Assembly: GCA_025361065.1 (NCBI GenBank)
Contig: JANYAY010000098.1
Location: 1 to 47,636 of the forward strand
Source of the DNA: Deltaproteobacteria bacterium
GTDB taxonomy: Bacteria; Desulfobacterota; Syntrophia; Syntrophales; Smithellaceae
Direction: 5' to 3'
Length of the DNA: 47,636 bases
Within the stretch, counting starts at the first letter, position 1. Each line of letters begins with the position of its first letter. The translations under genes were made by a program, and so were the position numbers. The notes beneath the pieces were generated by a model. That model made no database searches. It worked only from the letters and a program-made list of their open reading frames with translations, and was not told the origin of the DNA. Positions 1 to 7,956 of the stretch are shown here, piece by piece.

Positions 1-335
1 CTCCAAAATTGCCGGAATTCCGCCTCCGGCATTTCGCGCGGCTTTTTCTCTTTGCAGTCAAAGATGAACATTTTTTCATCTTTCCTGCCGATAAGAATAT
101 GAAATTCATTGCGGGCCGTAAGAAAAATTATGGGCTGCGGATATTTCAGAAGCGCTTCTATTGATTTTAATTTTTTCAGGCGCGAACGAATCCCATGATC
201 TCTTAAAATCCGCACGACTTCTTCTTTTGTCAGTTCGCCCTCGACAAAGTAGCGCCTTTGCACGGCCTGAATATCAATGTTTACGGAATGTATTTTCGAT
301 ACTACTTCAATACTTACAAGCCCGGTCTCCATCAT
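1..335 (-). CDS. Type I secretion ABC transporter, N-terminal C39-like domain (partial)
   Basis: The reading frame runs off the left edge, so only about 111 residues are visible. They match the N-terminal C39-peptidase-like domain of HlyB/LapB-type exporters: a start with METGLVSIEVVSKIH, a middle ending RSRLKKLKSIEALLKYPQP, and a segment FHILIGRKDEKMFIFD followed by PREMPEAEF. In the family this domain precedes six membrane helices and a nucleotide-binding domain and binds the unfolded substrate. The catalytic Cys of true C39 peptidases is absent (the spot reads METGL), so it should be the non-cleaving CLD type. The chosen ATG at 335 lies inside the tolC-like gene (29-nt overlap), which implies translational coupling. 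An in-frame GTG sits two codons upstream. The membrane and ATPase parts are outside the window. Confidence 0.8.
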   Translation of the reverse strand, partial: MMETGLVSIEVVSKIHSVNIDIQAVQRRYFVEGELTKEEVVRILRDHGIRSRLKKLKSIEALLKYPQPIIFLTARNEFHILIGRKDEKMFIFDCKEKKPREMPEAEFRQFW

Positions 336-1671
336 ATTCACTCACGTAATTTTTATAGTCCAGCTCCAAAGCTATTTGCTTTTCATAAATTGCCACGGAT
401 TGTTCCGCAACCCGGAAATCTCGCTCCACAGTCAGTGCATCCTTCGTAAGCTCCATAATGTCCAGTTTGCTTCTTTCTCCCAGGGATAGCGCCTTGCTGC
501 CGATATCGATCATCTTCGAATATTGGTCGTTGAGTTTTTTATAATGATTTACTGATCTGGATACTTCCGCATATCCCAACCGCAGTATTTTTAAATCCTT
601 ATTTTTTTCAGTAATAACCGCACGAACATTTTCTTCCTGTTTTTTGATTTCATAAAAACTTTGTCGGCGTTGCCATTTTTTAACGCCGCCGTCGAAAAGC
701 GGAAGGCTGATCAGCAACCCGACGTTATATGCCGATTGCCTTACATCATTCATCGCATAATCCAATCCAGCGGGGCTGCTGTTGTAAAAATCATACCTTG
801 CATACAGCGAGGCATCCGGCAGATAATTATTCCCAATCGCTTTTTCTCTGGTTTTGACAGCTTCTAGTTCTTTCCGGCGGGCTTGAAATTCCGGCATTCC
901 TTCTATTGCCCCGGTTTCATCAGCGGCGGAAGGCAGTCCGGCAACTCTCAAATTTATTACTTCCGTATCTTGAACGGAATATCTTTCACCTGTGTAATTA
1001 CTCAGGCGTTCCAGGTATTCGCCGAGTTCTTTTCTGATTTTCGTTATTTCCTTTTCCATACTAATGGTATCGGAATCGGCTTTGAGCACATCTTCATAGG
1101 AAAAGTGACCTGCGGCAAAGGCTTCCTTTTTCAGAGTGTAAATTCCATAGAGGTGATGAAGAATTTTATCCGAGTATAACAGTTTAATTTTTCCTTCGGC
1201 GATACCACCGAATATTTCCGTTACCTCTTTGATCATCCTTTTCAGTTCACTCTCACATTGATGAACGGATGAATCCCTTAACTTCTCGTAATAGCCGACT
1301 TCATATCGTTTCTTATACCAATGGGAAAAATAATATTGGCCGGATAAGTAGAAGGCCGAACGCCAGGCGCTCTGACTGCCGCCGACAACTTCGTTATTTA
1401 TCGTATTGATAGTGCCGTCGTTGCGATGATCAAGACTTTCATAGCGTTCCGCGCGGCCGGAAACGTTTACTTCCGGATACAATCCCGCATAATTGCTCCG
1501 ATACTGTGCGTCGGAAATGCGGATGTCTGCGGATTTTACGCGCAGTGACGCGGAATAGTTGATACTGTCAACAACAGCACTGCGGTAGGTCAATACACCG
1601 GCCCATCCGGCTCCGGCTCCGCAAATCAACACTGCACTCATCGCAACGATAGCAACTCTGAATCTACTCAA
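307..1671 (-). CDS. TolC-family outer membrane efflux protein
   Basis: A 454-residue protein, the usual TolC length, with an N-terminal signal-type segment (VAIVAMSAVLICGAGAGWAG) and two long helical, coiled-coil-rich halves, each with the polar, Tyr- and Asn-rich beta segments seen in outer membrane efflux proteins (SLYARYDFYNSSPAG, GLLISLPLFDGG). It should form the outer membrane exit duct of a type I secretion or efflux system together with the overlapping ABC transporter downstream. No HlyD-type adaptor is visible. The start is a TTG at 1671, preceded at 9 nt by AAAGAGG on the minus strand. That same heptamer is one arm of the direct repeat around the neighbouring transposase element, whose end lies only 16 bp upstream of the start codon, so the original promoter is probably separated from the gene. 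An internal ATG at codon 11 would cut into the signal peptide. Confidence 0.88.
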   Translation of the reverse strand: MSRFRVAIVAMSAVLICGAGAGWAGVLTYRSAVVDSINYSASLRVKSADIRISDAQYRSNYAGLYPEVNVSGRAERYESLDHRNDGTINTINNEVVGGSQSAWRSAFYLSGQYYFSHWYKKRYEVGYYEKLRDSSVHQCESELKRMIKEVTEIFGGIAEGKIKLLYSDKILHHLYGIYTLKKEAFAAGHFSYEDVLKADSDTISMEKEITKIRKELGEYLERLSNYTGERYSVQDTEVINLRVAGLPSAADETGAIEGMPEFQARRKELEAVKTREKAIGNNYLPDASLYARYDFYNSSPAGLDYAMNDVRQSAYNVGLLISLPLFDGGVKKWQRRQSFYEIKKQEENVRAVITEKNKDLKILRLGYAEVSRSVNHYKKLNDQYSKMIDIGSKALSLGERSKLDIMELTKDALTVERDFRVAEQSVAIYEKQIALELDYKNYVSEYDGDRACKY

Positions 1672-1689
1672 TTATTTTTACCTCTTTAT

Positions 1690-1717
1690 GGGACGCCCTT
1701 AAAATTCTAAGTTACTA
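1690..1717. repeat. Left terminal inverted repeat of the transposase element
   Basis: Perfect 28-bp inverted match to 2765-2792, read directly. It ends two bases before the transposase stop codon. Two extra bases (AT) separate it from the flanking heptamer at 1681-1687. Confidence 0.9.
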
Positions 1718-1718
1718 T

Positions 1719-2729
1719 TCATTCCAGTAACTGATAATTATTTTCTTTGACCATCAGCTTACCTCTTTCAGCACAGTAACCTACCCCTGGAACGCTTATA
1801 CCTATGCGTCTGGCCAACTCTGTATAGGAAATCCCCAATTCACTTGAAGCCCAATAACAAAACAAACTCCTTGCCTTTACTCTTTTCGTTTGCTTGCTCT
1901 TGCCGAAAATATCACCCACTTCGACGGAACATACCGTAGCTGCGCGTTTAGCTATCTTATCCAAATCATAACCACGACGCTTTATCGCATAATGCCGTTC
2001 AAACTTTTCCTTAGTATCCGACAATATCCCTTCAACAAAATCACCGTCTCCAAGGATTCTTTCATCACTCTTCATGTGCAATCCTTTAATGCCGATTGAT
2101 TCTATGGCCGACCATCCTCCGAGACTCCTGATCAGTCCTCCTCCTATCAGGTCCTCTCGACGGCCTTGCTGGAGACCATCAGATACAAATGTTTCATATT
2201 GTCCAATGGCGCGATTTCTTTGTTCTCCAAAATAGCAAAGCACATGATCAGTATCCTGCCAGGCTCTTTTTTTGTTTCCTAATAAAACACTATGACCGCA
2301 ATATGGATATTTACCCAATTCTTCAAGACTGCGCACAAGTCCGGCTCTGATTGGATTCGAATGGATATAGCGAACAAGTTCCGTCAGATAAGTATCTTCC
2401 TGACAAAGTATTGATTTATATCTATTTTGAAATAGCTGTCCGCTCCGCTTGTGGATGCGATTAAAATAGATGGCGTAGCCTGTCAGGAGTCTTTGCATCA
2501 GAGTGGCAAGTGGTATGCTTCCGGTGCGAAAAAGAAAATGGGCATGATTGGGTATTAACGCCCATGCATAACATGACGTCTTTGTTTCGGGTAAAAGTCT
2601 TTCGAGGCGCGACAGAAAATCATCGCGATCATTATTGTCTATGAATATCTTTCGACGTTCTATTCCCCGGATAATGATGTGATGAAAAACGCCGGGTGCG
2701 TCGAGTCTTGCTGATCTTGGCATAGGCAT
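1719..2729 (-). CDS. REP-associated tyrosine transposase-like protein with C-terminal DnaA-type helix-turn-helix
   Basis: 336 residues. The N-terminal part is a Y1 (HUH) transposase domain of the RAYT/IS200-like group: opening RSARLDAPGVFHHIIIRGIE, HUH motif in WALIPNHAHFLF (about residues 57-68), then YAIYFNRIHKRSGQLFQNRY and the catalytic-tyrosine helix VRYIHSNPIRAG. The C-terminal 70 or so residues (YTELARRIGISVPGVGY) resemble the DnaA C-terminal or Trp-repressor-like helix-turn-helix common in long RAYT proteins. These enzymes nick and join single-stranded DNA at hairpins. The stop codon lies just inside the left inverted repeat. The gene is intact with all key residues, so it may be active. 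It is probably driven by a promoter in the short 2730-2765 segment or by read-through from the regulator. Confidence 0.85.
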   Translation of the reverse strand: MPMPRSARLDAPGVFHHIIIRGIERRKIFIDNNDRDDFLSRLERLLPETKTSCYAWALIPNHAHFLFRTGSIPLATLMQRLLTGYAIYFNRIHKRSGQLFQNRYKSILCQEDTYLTELVRYIHSNPIRAGLVRSLEELGKYPYCGHSVLLGNKKRAWQDTDHVLCYFGEQRNRAIGQYETFVSDGLQQGRREDLIGGGLIRSLGGWSAIESIGIKGLHMKSDERILGDGDFVEGILSDTKEKFERHYAIKRRGYDLDKIAKRAATVCSVEVGDIFGKSKQTKRVKARSLFCYWASSELGISYTELARRIGISVPGVGYCAERGKLMVKENNYQLLE

Positions 2730-2764
2730 ATGTATCCTCTATTTGCCTGTACTTACAATGCAGC

Positions 2765-2792
2765 TAGTAACTTAGAATTTTAAGGGCGTCCC
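2765..2792. repeat. Right terminal inverted repeat of the transposase element
   Basis: Perfect 28-bp inverted match to 1690-1717. It supplies the last codons and the TAA stop of the upstream response regulator, which now ends RGTPLKF encoded by the repeat. Confidence 0.9.
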
Positions 2793-3425
2793 CCTCTTTC
2801 CCTGGGCAAAGCGCAGTAAGGCCAGGCGGCTTTTCAATTGCAGCTTTTCGTAGATATTGTGCAGATGAACTTTGACTGTACCCTCACTGATAAAAAGCTG
2901 TTCGCCAATTTGCCCGTTGCGCAGACCCCGGGCCACCATATGTAGAATATTGGTTTCGCGAGAGGTGAGAAGGGACGATATTTCGCGGGCGCCGGCTTCC
3001 TGCCGCAGCAGTTTCTCAAAGGACAGCATGGCCGCACGCCGCTCTATCCATTGTTCGCCGGCATGCACCTTGCGGACGCACTGTACCAAAAGTTGAGGAT
3101 CCATATCTTTGAGGACGATGCCCGCCACGCTCATCCGGACAGCCTCGAGGAGTTGATCCTCGTCGATTTCCGCCGTATAAAATACAATTCTGGTAGGTAT
3201 CAGAACATCAGCGTGCAACTCCCGGGCAACCATCAGGCCGCCTTTCCCGGGATTGTGTATAGCCAGGACGAGGACGTCCGGTTTGTGACTACGCACAGCC
3301 TCCAGTGCTTCTGTGGTGTTGGTGCAAAGCATCTCTACCTGGAAGTCATCTTCCTTCCGGAAAAGATTTTCCAAGCCGTTCAACATAAGCGGGTGATTTT
3401 CAGCTACAACTAATCGAATGATCAT
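2772..3425 (-). CDS. NarL/LuxR-type response regulator with a non-phosphorylatable receiver
   Basis: About 217 residues: receiver domain at 1-120 and a LuxR-type helix-turn-helix at about 150-205 (LTSRETNILHMVARGLRNGQIGEQL, then SEGTVKVHLHNIYEKL). It should bind DNA and control transcription. The receiver keeps the Thr (FYTA, T84) and Lys (VLKD, K106) of the family, but the phospho-acceptor Asp is Ala (VLVLAIHNPG, A55) and the DD acidic pair is EN (AENHP). It is therefore unlikely to be switched by phosphorylation. No histidine kinase is nearby. I chose ATG 3425; a TTG at 3443 is in frame. The last five residues come from the inverted repeat of the mobile element. Before insertion the protein would have ended GKR-stop, within normal family length. 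It was probably the first gene of a regulator-tolC-ABC operon. Confidence 0.86.
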   Translation of the reverse strand: MIIRLVVAENHPLMLNGLENLFRKEDDFQVEMLCTNTTEALEAVRSHKPDVLVLAIHNPGKGGLMVARELHADVLIPTRIVFYTAEIDEDQLLEAVRMSVAGIVLKDMDPQLLVQCVRKVHAGEQWIERRAAMLSFEKLLRQEAGAREISSLLTSRETNILHMVARGLRNGQIGEQLFISEGTVKVHLHNIYEKLQLKSRLALLRFAQGKRGTPLKF

Positions 3426-3595
3426 TTCATATTCTCTTTTCAATTAGCGAGAGAAAGGCATATCCAAACAAAAACTATGAAGACATTCAGGTAAAAGCAA
3501 ACCAGTGAAAAAATTAACTTTGGAACCTGCAGCAAACTATTTTAGCTTTACGAGACCTTGGCACAACCTGTTAATCCGGCCGGAACAATATGAAG

Positions 3596-3988
3596 TCAAA
3601 TCCATCTTTCCCGAATCGGCCCGAATGCCGTCATCGCCAAAAATTGGTATCTTTGGGCTGTCACGGGATCCTTGCAGGTGGGGTCGGCAGATGCATTATA
3701 TTGCGCCAGTCCGGCTAAAAGCTGGATGTCTGCCTGTGTCTTCATGAGTTTTTCCTGAGGCGGCGTGATCTCATCTTTTTCCAACATTTTCTCCGCCCAT
3801 TTATATGTTTTATCATGATCCCGAAAAAGACTATCCAGACCATCTATCGGCGGCACTCGCTCCTTCCAGATTAAGCCGTTTGGTGCATTTTGATCGTCAA
3901 CCCAGTCCCCACTGCTGCAATTCGGTCCACCATACCTGCCGTATTGAAAAACTTCTTCCCAAACAGCTTGAAATACATTCTTCCGCAT
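3596..3988 (-). CDS. Small phospholipase A2-like protein
   Basis: 130 residues from an ATG at 3988 that follows a good Shine-Dalgarno (GAGGA, 9 nt); a longer frame exists up to 4069 but lacks that support. The core pattern is a Gly-rich loop YGRYGGPNCSSGDW (residues 16-29), a Pro-Pro-Ile-Asp-Gly-Leu-Asp helix start, and DHDKTY (57-62). This matches the order of the calcium loop and His-Asp catalytic dyad of secreted or parvovirus-type PLA2 domains, with H58-D59 as the putative dyad. There is no obvious signal peptide. If secreted, it could use the type I system encoded about 2 kb downstream on the same strand, but no Gly-Asp RTX repeats are present. Function is inferred from motif order only. 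Confidence 0.55.
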   Translation of the reverse strand: MRKNVFQAVWEEVFQYGRYGGPNCSSGDWVDDQNAPNGLIWKERVPPIDGLDSLFRDHDKTYKWAEKMLEKDEITPPQEKLMKTQADIQLLAGLAQYNASADPTCKDPVTAQRYQFLAMTAFGPIRERWI

Positions 3989-4435
3989 ATAATTTTCCTC
4001 GATGTTCTTATGGCTTCTTTCAAAAGTTTGGATTCCGGCAAAAGCACGGCAAAAAGTATTGAGACTCAACTTTGAAGCTGAAACCAGTGTCGCAGTATCA
4101 TTAATAACGTTTTGGAGATAAAAATTACCAAGCCGAAAGATTCAAAATACAAGACGGATGCCCTGTATAACTTTGTAAAATTAATGTATTATTATTATGA
4201 TTACAAATAGTTGTCAATAAATAAACTGCTTTTGATGCAAAATTCTATTTCATAGTGAAATGAAATTGTTATTTCATCTTACATATGCTAAAATATTTAC
4301 AATTAAATACGAAAATATTAATAAAAAACAGTATTTTAAATCATTACATCTGATCATTTTAAAACAAGGGGAAATATGAAACGATAATTGTATTTCAATG
4401 AAATGAAGTCATTTTAAAAAAAGGGAGATGAAACA
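3989..4435. other. AT-rich intergenic region
   Basis: About 450 bp between divergent genes with no convincing reading frame. From about 4160 it is very AT-rich and holds several short GAAATGAA/ATTTCAT inverted motifs (around 4255-4285 and 4371-4410). It presumably carries the promoters of both neighbours, but no clear -35/-10 pair can be assigned. Confidence 0.5.
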
Positions 4436-6685
4436 GTGAAAAAAGAGCCGGTCGACAAAACAATTGTAATGAATGCTTTATGGAATGCTTTCCCCTCGGA
4501 GACGAGCTTTAATGACTTTAAAGAAATGGATCATGAGGTTTCCCAACGTTCCATTCCCCGGATAATCAAGTATGCATTTAAAAATGAAACCATTGAAAAA
4601 CAAAACGAAAAAGCGTTTATCGATTTTCTCGCGAAGAACAATAAAATTGATATAGATAAACCCTTGCCCGAAGAATTGACTTTTGCCGATGTCCTGGAAG
4701 TCCTCTCCGGCAATATCTCGGTAAACTCGCTTGTTAAACAATTGGAAATAATAGCGGATAATTTTTCTTTGCCCCCGATTAAGGCATCGATGATTACCCG
4801 ACTGAAAAAACACTTTCTGCTCAATACAGCAAAAAAACGATCTTTACTGAGGATTATGGCTTTCCGGCTTGCTGAAAAGCGGCCGGATTTGCACTGGCAT
4901 TATGAAATGCTGTGCAAAATAACCGTTGGCTCTGTAGCAAAACAGGATCCGCTTAAGGAAAGGGCGGGAGTAACCATTGCCGTACAGCTTCAGGGAAAGG
5001 GCGAAATAATTGTCCCCGCGGATGTCGGCTGGTTGAAATCCGAACTTTATAAATGCATCGAATATCTGAGTCTGGCCGGTTATGTTAATAAAAAATCAAT
5101 TGTATCCAGCGGTGCCGCTTCCTTCAGTTTAAAGTTGCCGAAAAAAAATGGGCCGGCAGAACAGCCACGGCTCTATGACCGGGCTATCTGTGATATTTTA
5201 GCTATTGCTCACCAGATGGCAGTCCGCTGGCTTCTTTCCGGATACAGCTCTCCCCAAAAGCAGCTTATTATCATTGTTCATGCCGGGATGGTGTCCGAGG
5301 CCAATCTGGCGATACAACCACTTCTGGAGACAAAACTTATCGGTGAAACAGGTATCTATCTGACAGACTTTGCTTATTTATGCGCGCGCGTAGCTGAAGT
5401 TAAAGTTGGCTTTGAACATCACAACGAAAGAGCGAACCCGGGAGACGTTTACATAAACGATATATGGCTAGTCAAATATTTCTGGTCCTATGACTATTAT
5501 GATTACATTCCCTATCTGCTGGAAAAAAAGATGCTTCCTGTATCCAAGAGCGATCCGTCGTACATTGAATTCCAACGGGCCCTTTACTTTCCGGAACAGT
5601 TCGCGGAAAACCCTTTTGAAGCGCTCTGGTCAATGCACCGGTTTCCCGAGAGCAGCCTGCTATTAATCGAGATAGCAAATGTTCTGCGCGCCCGGCAAAT
5701 GCCTTTTGAAGCGGATGAGGTTCTTTCCAAACTGTTGCTTTCCAATCCCGGCAATGTTGCGGCCAGGGTCATGCGCATGATTATTTATTCCAATATTGCC
5801 CAGGCCCAGACTGATTTTTTTATTGCCGACATGGCTTTTGAGAGAGCAATAGCGGAAGGAGAATTTGTCACCGGTCTGGACCATATGGATATTGCAATTT
5901 TGTCTGAATTCGGTGCTGTTTATTTTAACAGAGCAAAAAAATGGATTCAATATCTGAGGGACGGTAATCTATCCGGTGAGCAAAATCACATCATCAGGGA
6001 AGATGTCTTCGCTAGTCTTAAAAAAGCTAAAGAATATTTTTTGCAAGCTTTAGCCGCATCTCCCACTGGTAAGGATGCCACTTCTCTTTTTTGGCTTCTC
6101 TATGTGCAGTGCTACATGGAACTATTTTCTGCAGATGCAAAACTCCTGAGCACGAAGACAAATAATGATATTCTCCTGGACAGCAATAATGTATTTAAAA
6201 AAATGGGCTTGCGCTTATTTGCGGAGATTGGATTTTTAAACGATGAAATTTTGCCGGATGGGAATATCAGCGAAGCGACTTTTAATAATTTATTAGTGAC
6301 ATTAGCCAGTATGAATGCCCGACATGAAAATTCGATGCTGTCGAGAAGCTATATACCATATGCAAAATATTTATTTGCGATTCTTTTATGGGATTTTACA
6401 CCGCATTTCACATTAGGAATATATCATACTGTTTTGAACATGCTGATTGAGGCTCGCCGTGATACGGAGAAACTTATCGCCGACAATCTTTCCGTATATC
6501 ATATATCCGTTAATTATGTAGCACCGGATGTATTTCTCCTGCGGCTGCAAGAAACGATTGACTTGGTGAGGCAATTGCTTACCGAAGATGATTTAAAGAA
6601 AGGGGACAATTTCCCGTTAGATCCGGAAAAAATAAAAACAATATCCCGAACAAAACTAATGCTTTTAGAACTGGACTGGCATTAA
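4436..6685 (+). CDS. Large orphan protein with a TPR-like segment
   Basis: 749 residues. The start is GTG 4436 with AAGGGAG about 9 nt upstream. I do not recognise the family. There is no signal peptide and no clear membrane helix, so it is probably cytosolic. Residues about 420-560 look like tetratricopeptide-type helical pairs (SLLLIEIANVLRARQMPFEA, then NPGNVAARVMRMIIYSNIA). The first 150 residues are helical and charged. The middle has aromatic clusters (YFWSYDYYDYIPYL). Base composition is lower in G+C than the crotonase operon that follows, which with the AT-rich leader suggests horizontal transfer. It stands alone: its neighbour upstream is divergent, and a hairpin plus 140 bp separate it from the downstream gene. 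Confidence 0.8.
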   Translation: MKKEPVDKTIVMNALWNAFPSETSFNDFKEMDHEVSQRSIPRIIKYAFKNETIEKQNEKAFIDFLAKNNKIDIDKPLPEELTFADVLEVLSGNISVNSLVKQLEIIADNFSLPPIKASMITRLKKHFLLNTAKKRSLLRIMAFRLAEKRPDLHWHYEMLCKITVGSVAKQDPLKERAGVTIAVQLQGKGEIIVPADVGWLKSELYKCIEYLSLAGYVNKKSIVSSGAASFSLKLPKKNGPAEQPRLYDRAICDILAIAHQMAVRWLLSGYSSPQKQLIIIVHAGMVSEANLAIQPLLETKLIGETGIYLTDFAYLCARVAEVKVGFEHHNERANPGDVYINDIWLVKYFWSYDYYDYIPYLLEKKMLPVSKSDPSYIEFQRALYFPEQFAENPFEALWSMHRFPESSLLLIEIANVLRARQMPFEADEVLSKLLLSNPGNVAARVMRMIIYSNIAQAQTDFFIADMAFERAIAEGEFVTGLDHMDIAILSEFGAVYFNRAKKWIQYLRDGNLSGEQNHIIREDVFASLKKAKEYFLQALAASPTGKDATSLFWLLYVQCYMELFSADAKLLSTKTNNDILLDSNNVFKKMGLRLFAEIGFLNDEILPDGNISEATFNNLLVTLASMNARHENSMLSRSYIPYAKYLFAILLWDFTPHFTLGIYHTVLNMLIEARRDTEKLIADNLSVYHISVNYVAPDVFLLRLQETIDLVRQLLTEDDLKKGDNFPLDPEKIKTISRTKLMLLELDWH

Positions 6686-6707
6686 TCAAGACAGGTAAGT
6701 ACGGGGC

Positions 6708-6724
6708 ACACTGATCTTCAGTGT
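6708..6724 (+). terminator. Short hairpin after the orphan gene
   Basis: ACACTGA, a three-base loop TCT, then TCAGTGT form a perfect 7-bp stem 23 bp after the stop codon. No T-tract follows, so termination is only a possibility. Confidence 0.35.
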
Positions 6725-6823
6725 ATCTCCTGGCCTGAGCAATAAACTTGCCAAATGGACTCACATGTGCGATATGTATGATAATATACCAATGAATAAA
6801 ATCAACATTCAGGAGGATTTATA

Positions 6824-7609
6824 ATGGAATATACCCGTATTACCGTCGAAACCCAGGGCCACGTGCTCCTAATGGGGCTGAACCGCCCCGAGAAGCAAAA
6901 CGCTTTTGACCTGGAAATGTATGAACAACTCGCCCACGCCTACGGCGAACTGGACCGTAACCCCGACCTGCGTTGCGGCGTACTTTTCGCCCACGGAAAG
7001 CATTTCACTTCGGGCCTCGAGCTGGACAAATGGGCCCCCGTTATGTCGGGCCAGGAATGGGTTCTACCGGAGGGCTGCGTTCATCCGCTGGGCATCGACG
7101 TCGAAAAGCAATGCCGCAAACCGGTGGTTATGGCCATCCGCGGTCGCTGTTATACCATCGGCTTCGAAATCCTGCTGGCGCAGGACATTCGCGTGGTCGC
7201 CAGTGACGCCCGCATCGCCCTGCTGGAAGTGAAGCGGGGCATCTACCCGGTGGGCGGCGGTACCGTCCGTCTTTTCCAGGAAATCGGCTGGGGAAACGCC
7301 ATGCGCTATCTCCTTACCGGCGATGAAATAACCGGCCATGAGGCGCTGCGACTGGGCCTGGCGCAGGAAGTGACCGAACCGGAAAAGGAATTAGAGCGGG
7401 CCATCCAGATCGCGACGGACATCTCCAAGAGAGGCCCTCTGGGCGTCATGGCGGCCCTCAAGTCCGCTCGTTTTGCCAAGAAGAATGGGGATCAGGCGGC
7501 ATTGGACCGTCTCATTCCGGATCTCATACCTATAATGGCCAGCGAAGATGTCAAGGAAGGGATGATGTCCTTCTTCGAACGACGCGAGGCAATTTTCAAG
7601 GGCAAATGA
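6824..7609 (+). CDS. Enoyl-CoA hydratase / isomerase (crotonase) family protein
   Basis: 261 residues, standard crotonase length, with AGGAGG ahead of the ATG. The first oxyanion segment is HGKHFTSGLELD (57-68). The second is AIRGRCYTIGFEILLAQD (104-121), followed by the YPVGGGTVRL turn. Both catalytic glutamates of true hydratases are present by alignment (E115 and E135). It should hydrate 2-enoyl-CoA or act on a related CoA ester in the cytoplasm; the substrate cannot be told from sequence. It opens a same-strand group with a small membrane protein, a MaoC fusion and a ferredoxin, which points to a catabolic beta-oxidation-type operon. Codon use is visibly more G+C-rich than the preceding orphan gene. 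Confidence 0.92.
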   Translation: MEYTRITVETQGHVLLMGLNRPEKQNAFDLEMYEQLAHAYGELDRNPDLRCGVLFAHGKHFTSGLELDKWAPVMSGQEWVLPEGCVHPLGIDVEKQCRKPVVMAIRGRCYTIGFEILLAQDIRVVASDARIALLEVKRGIYPVGGGTVRLFQEIGWGNAMRYLLTGDEITGHEALRLGLAQEVTEPEKELERAIQIATDISKRGPLGVMAALKSARFAKKNGDQAALDRLIPDLIPIMASEDVKEGMMSFFERREAIFKGK

Positions 7610-7631
7610 CGGCATTTAATCAGGATCTTTA

Positions 7632-7907
7632 ATGGGTTCTTCTAAAGGGTTTTGGATATTTCTGGAAGCCGGTGCTATATGCCTTTTTCTCCTGGCCATA
7701 GCCGCCGGCTATTACCTGTTCCCGGAGGGCGGGATCAGGGCATGGAGCATTTTTCTGGCGCTCGCTGTCCTGCATCTGGCGGAATCGCCCATCGGTCTCG
7801 CCATCGGCAGAGCGAAAAACCTTTCGATCCCGCGCACACTCATCAAGACATGGCTCTTCGGGTTTACGTGGTGGCTCCCGTTGAAAAAGGGAATTCTGAA
7901 AAAATAA
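7632..7907 (+). CDS. Small membrane protein
   Basis: 91 residues with two or three hydrophobic helices (FWIFLEAGAICLFLLAIAAG, then AWSIFLALAVLHLAESPIGL, then a Trp-rich segment near the C terminus) and a Lys-rich tail (KKGILKK), suggesting an inner membrane protein with its C terminus in the cytoplasm. It lies 22 bp after the crotonase and 49 bp before the MaoC fusion, so it is likely co-transcribed. I do not recognise the family. The helix pattern somewhat resembles small four-helix membrane proteins of unknown function found beside CoA-ester genes. Confidence 0.7.
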   Translation: MGSSKGFWIFLEAGAICLFLLAIAAGYYLFPEGGIRAWSIFLALAVLHLAESPIGLAIGRAKNLSIPRTLIKTWLFGFTWWLPLKKGILKK

Positions 7908-7956
7908 TATCAGGAAAACATACTGCCGTTACCAAATAACTCTGGAGGAACATTGC

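Larger units (their letters stand above)
1688..2792. mobile_element. HUH-transposase element with 28-bp inverted repeats and 7-bp flanking duplication
   Basis: Positions 1690-1717 and 2765-2792 are perfect 28-bp inverted repeats; the outer end reads GGGACGCCCTTAAAATTCTA. One transposase gene fills the interior. The heptamer CCTCTTT occurs at 1681-1687, two bases outside the left repeat, and at 2793-2799, directly outside the right repeat. Deleting 1688-2792 plus one heptamer joins the response regulator frame straight into a TAA stop and puts the heptamer at Shine-Dalgarno distance from the tolC TTG. That reconstruction is strong evidence for a real insertion into a regulator-tolC operon. The boundaries of the element proper are inferred from this. 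Confidence 0.75.

Noticed and set aside
3505-3747. 80-residue plus-strand frame
   Set aside because: It overlaps the PLA2-like gene on the other strand and has no supporting start signal or motif.
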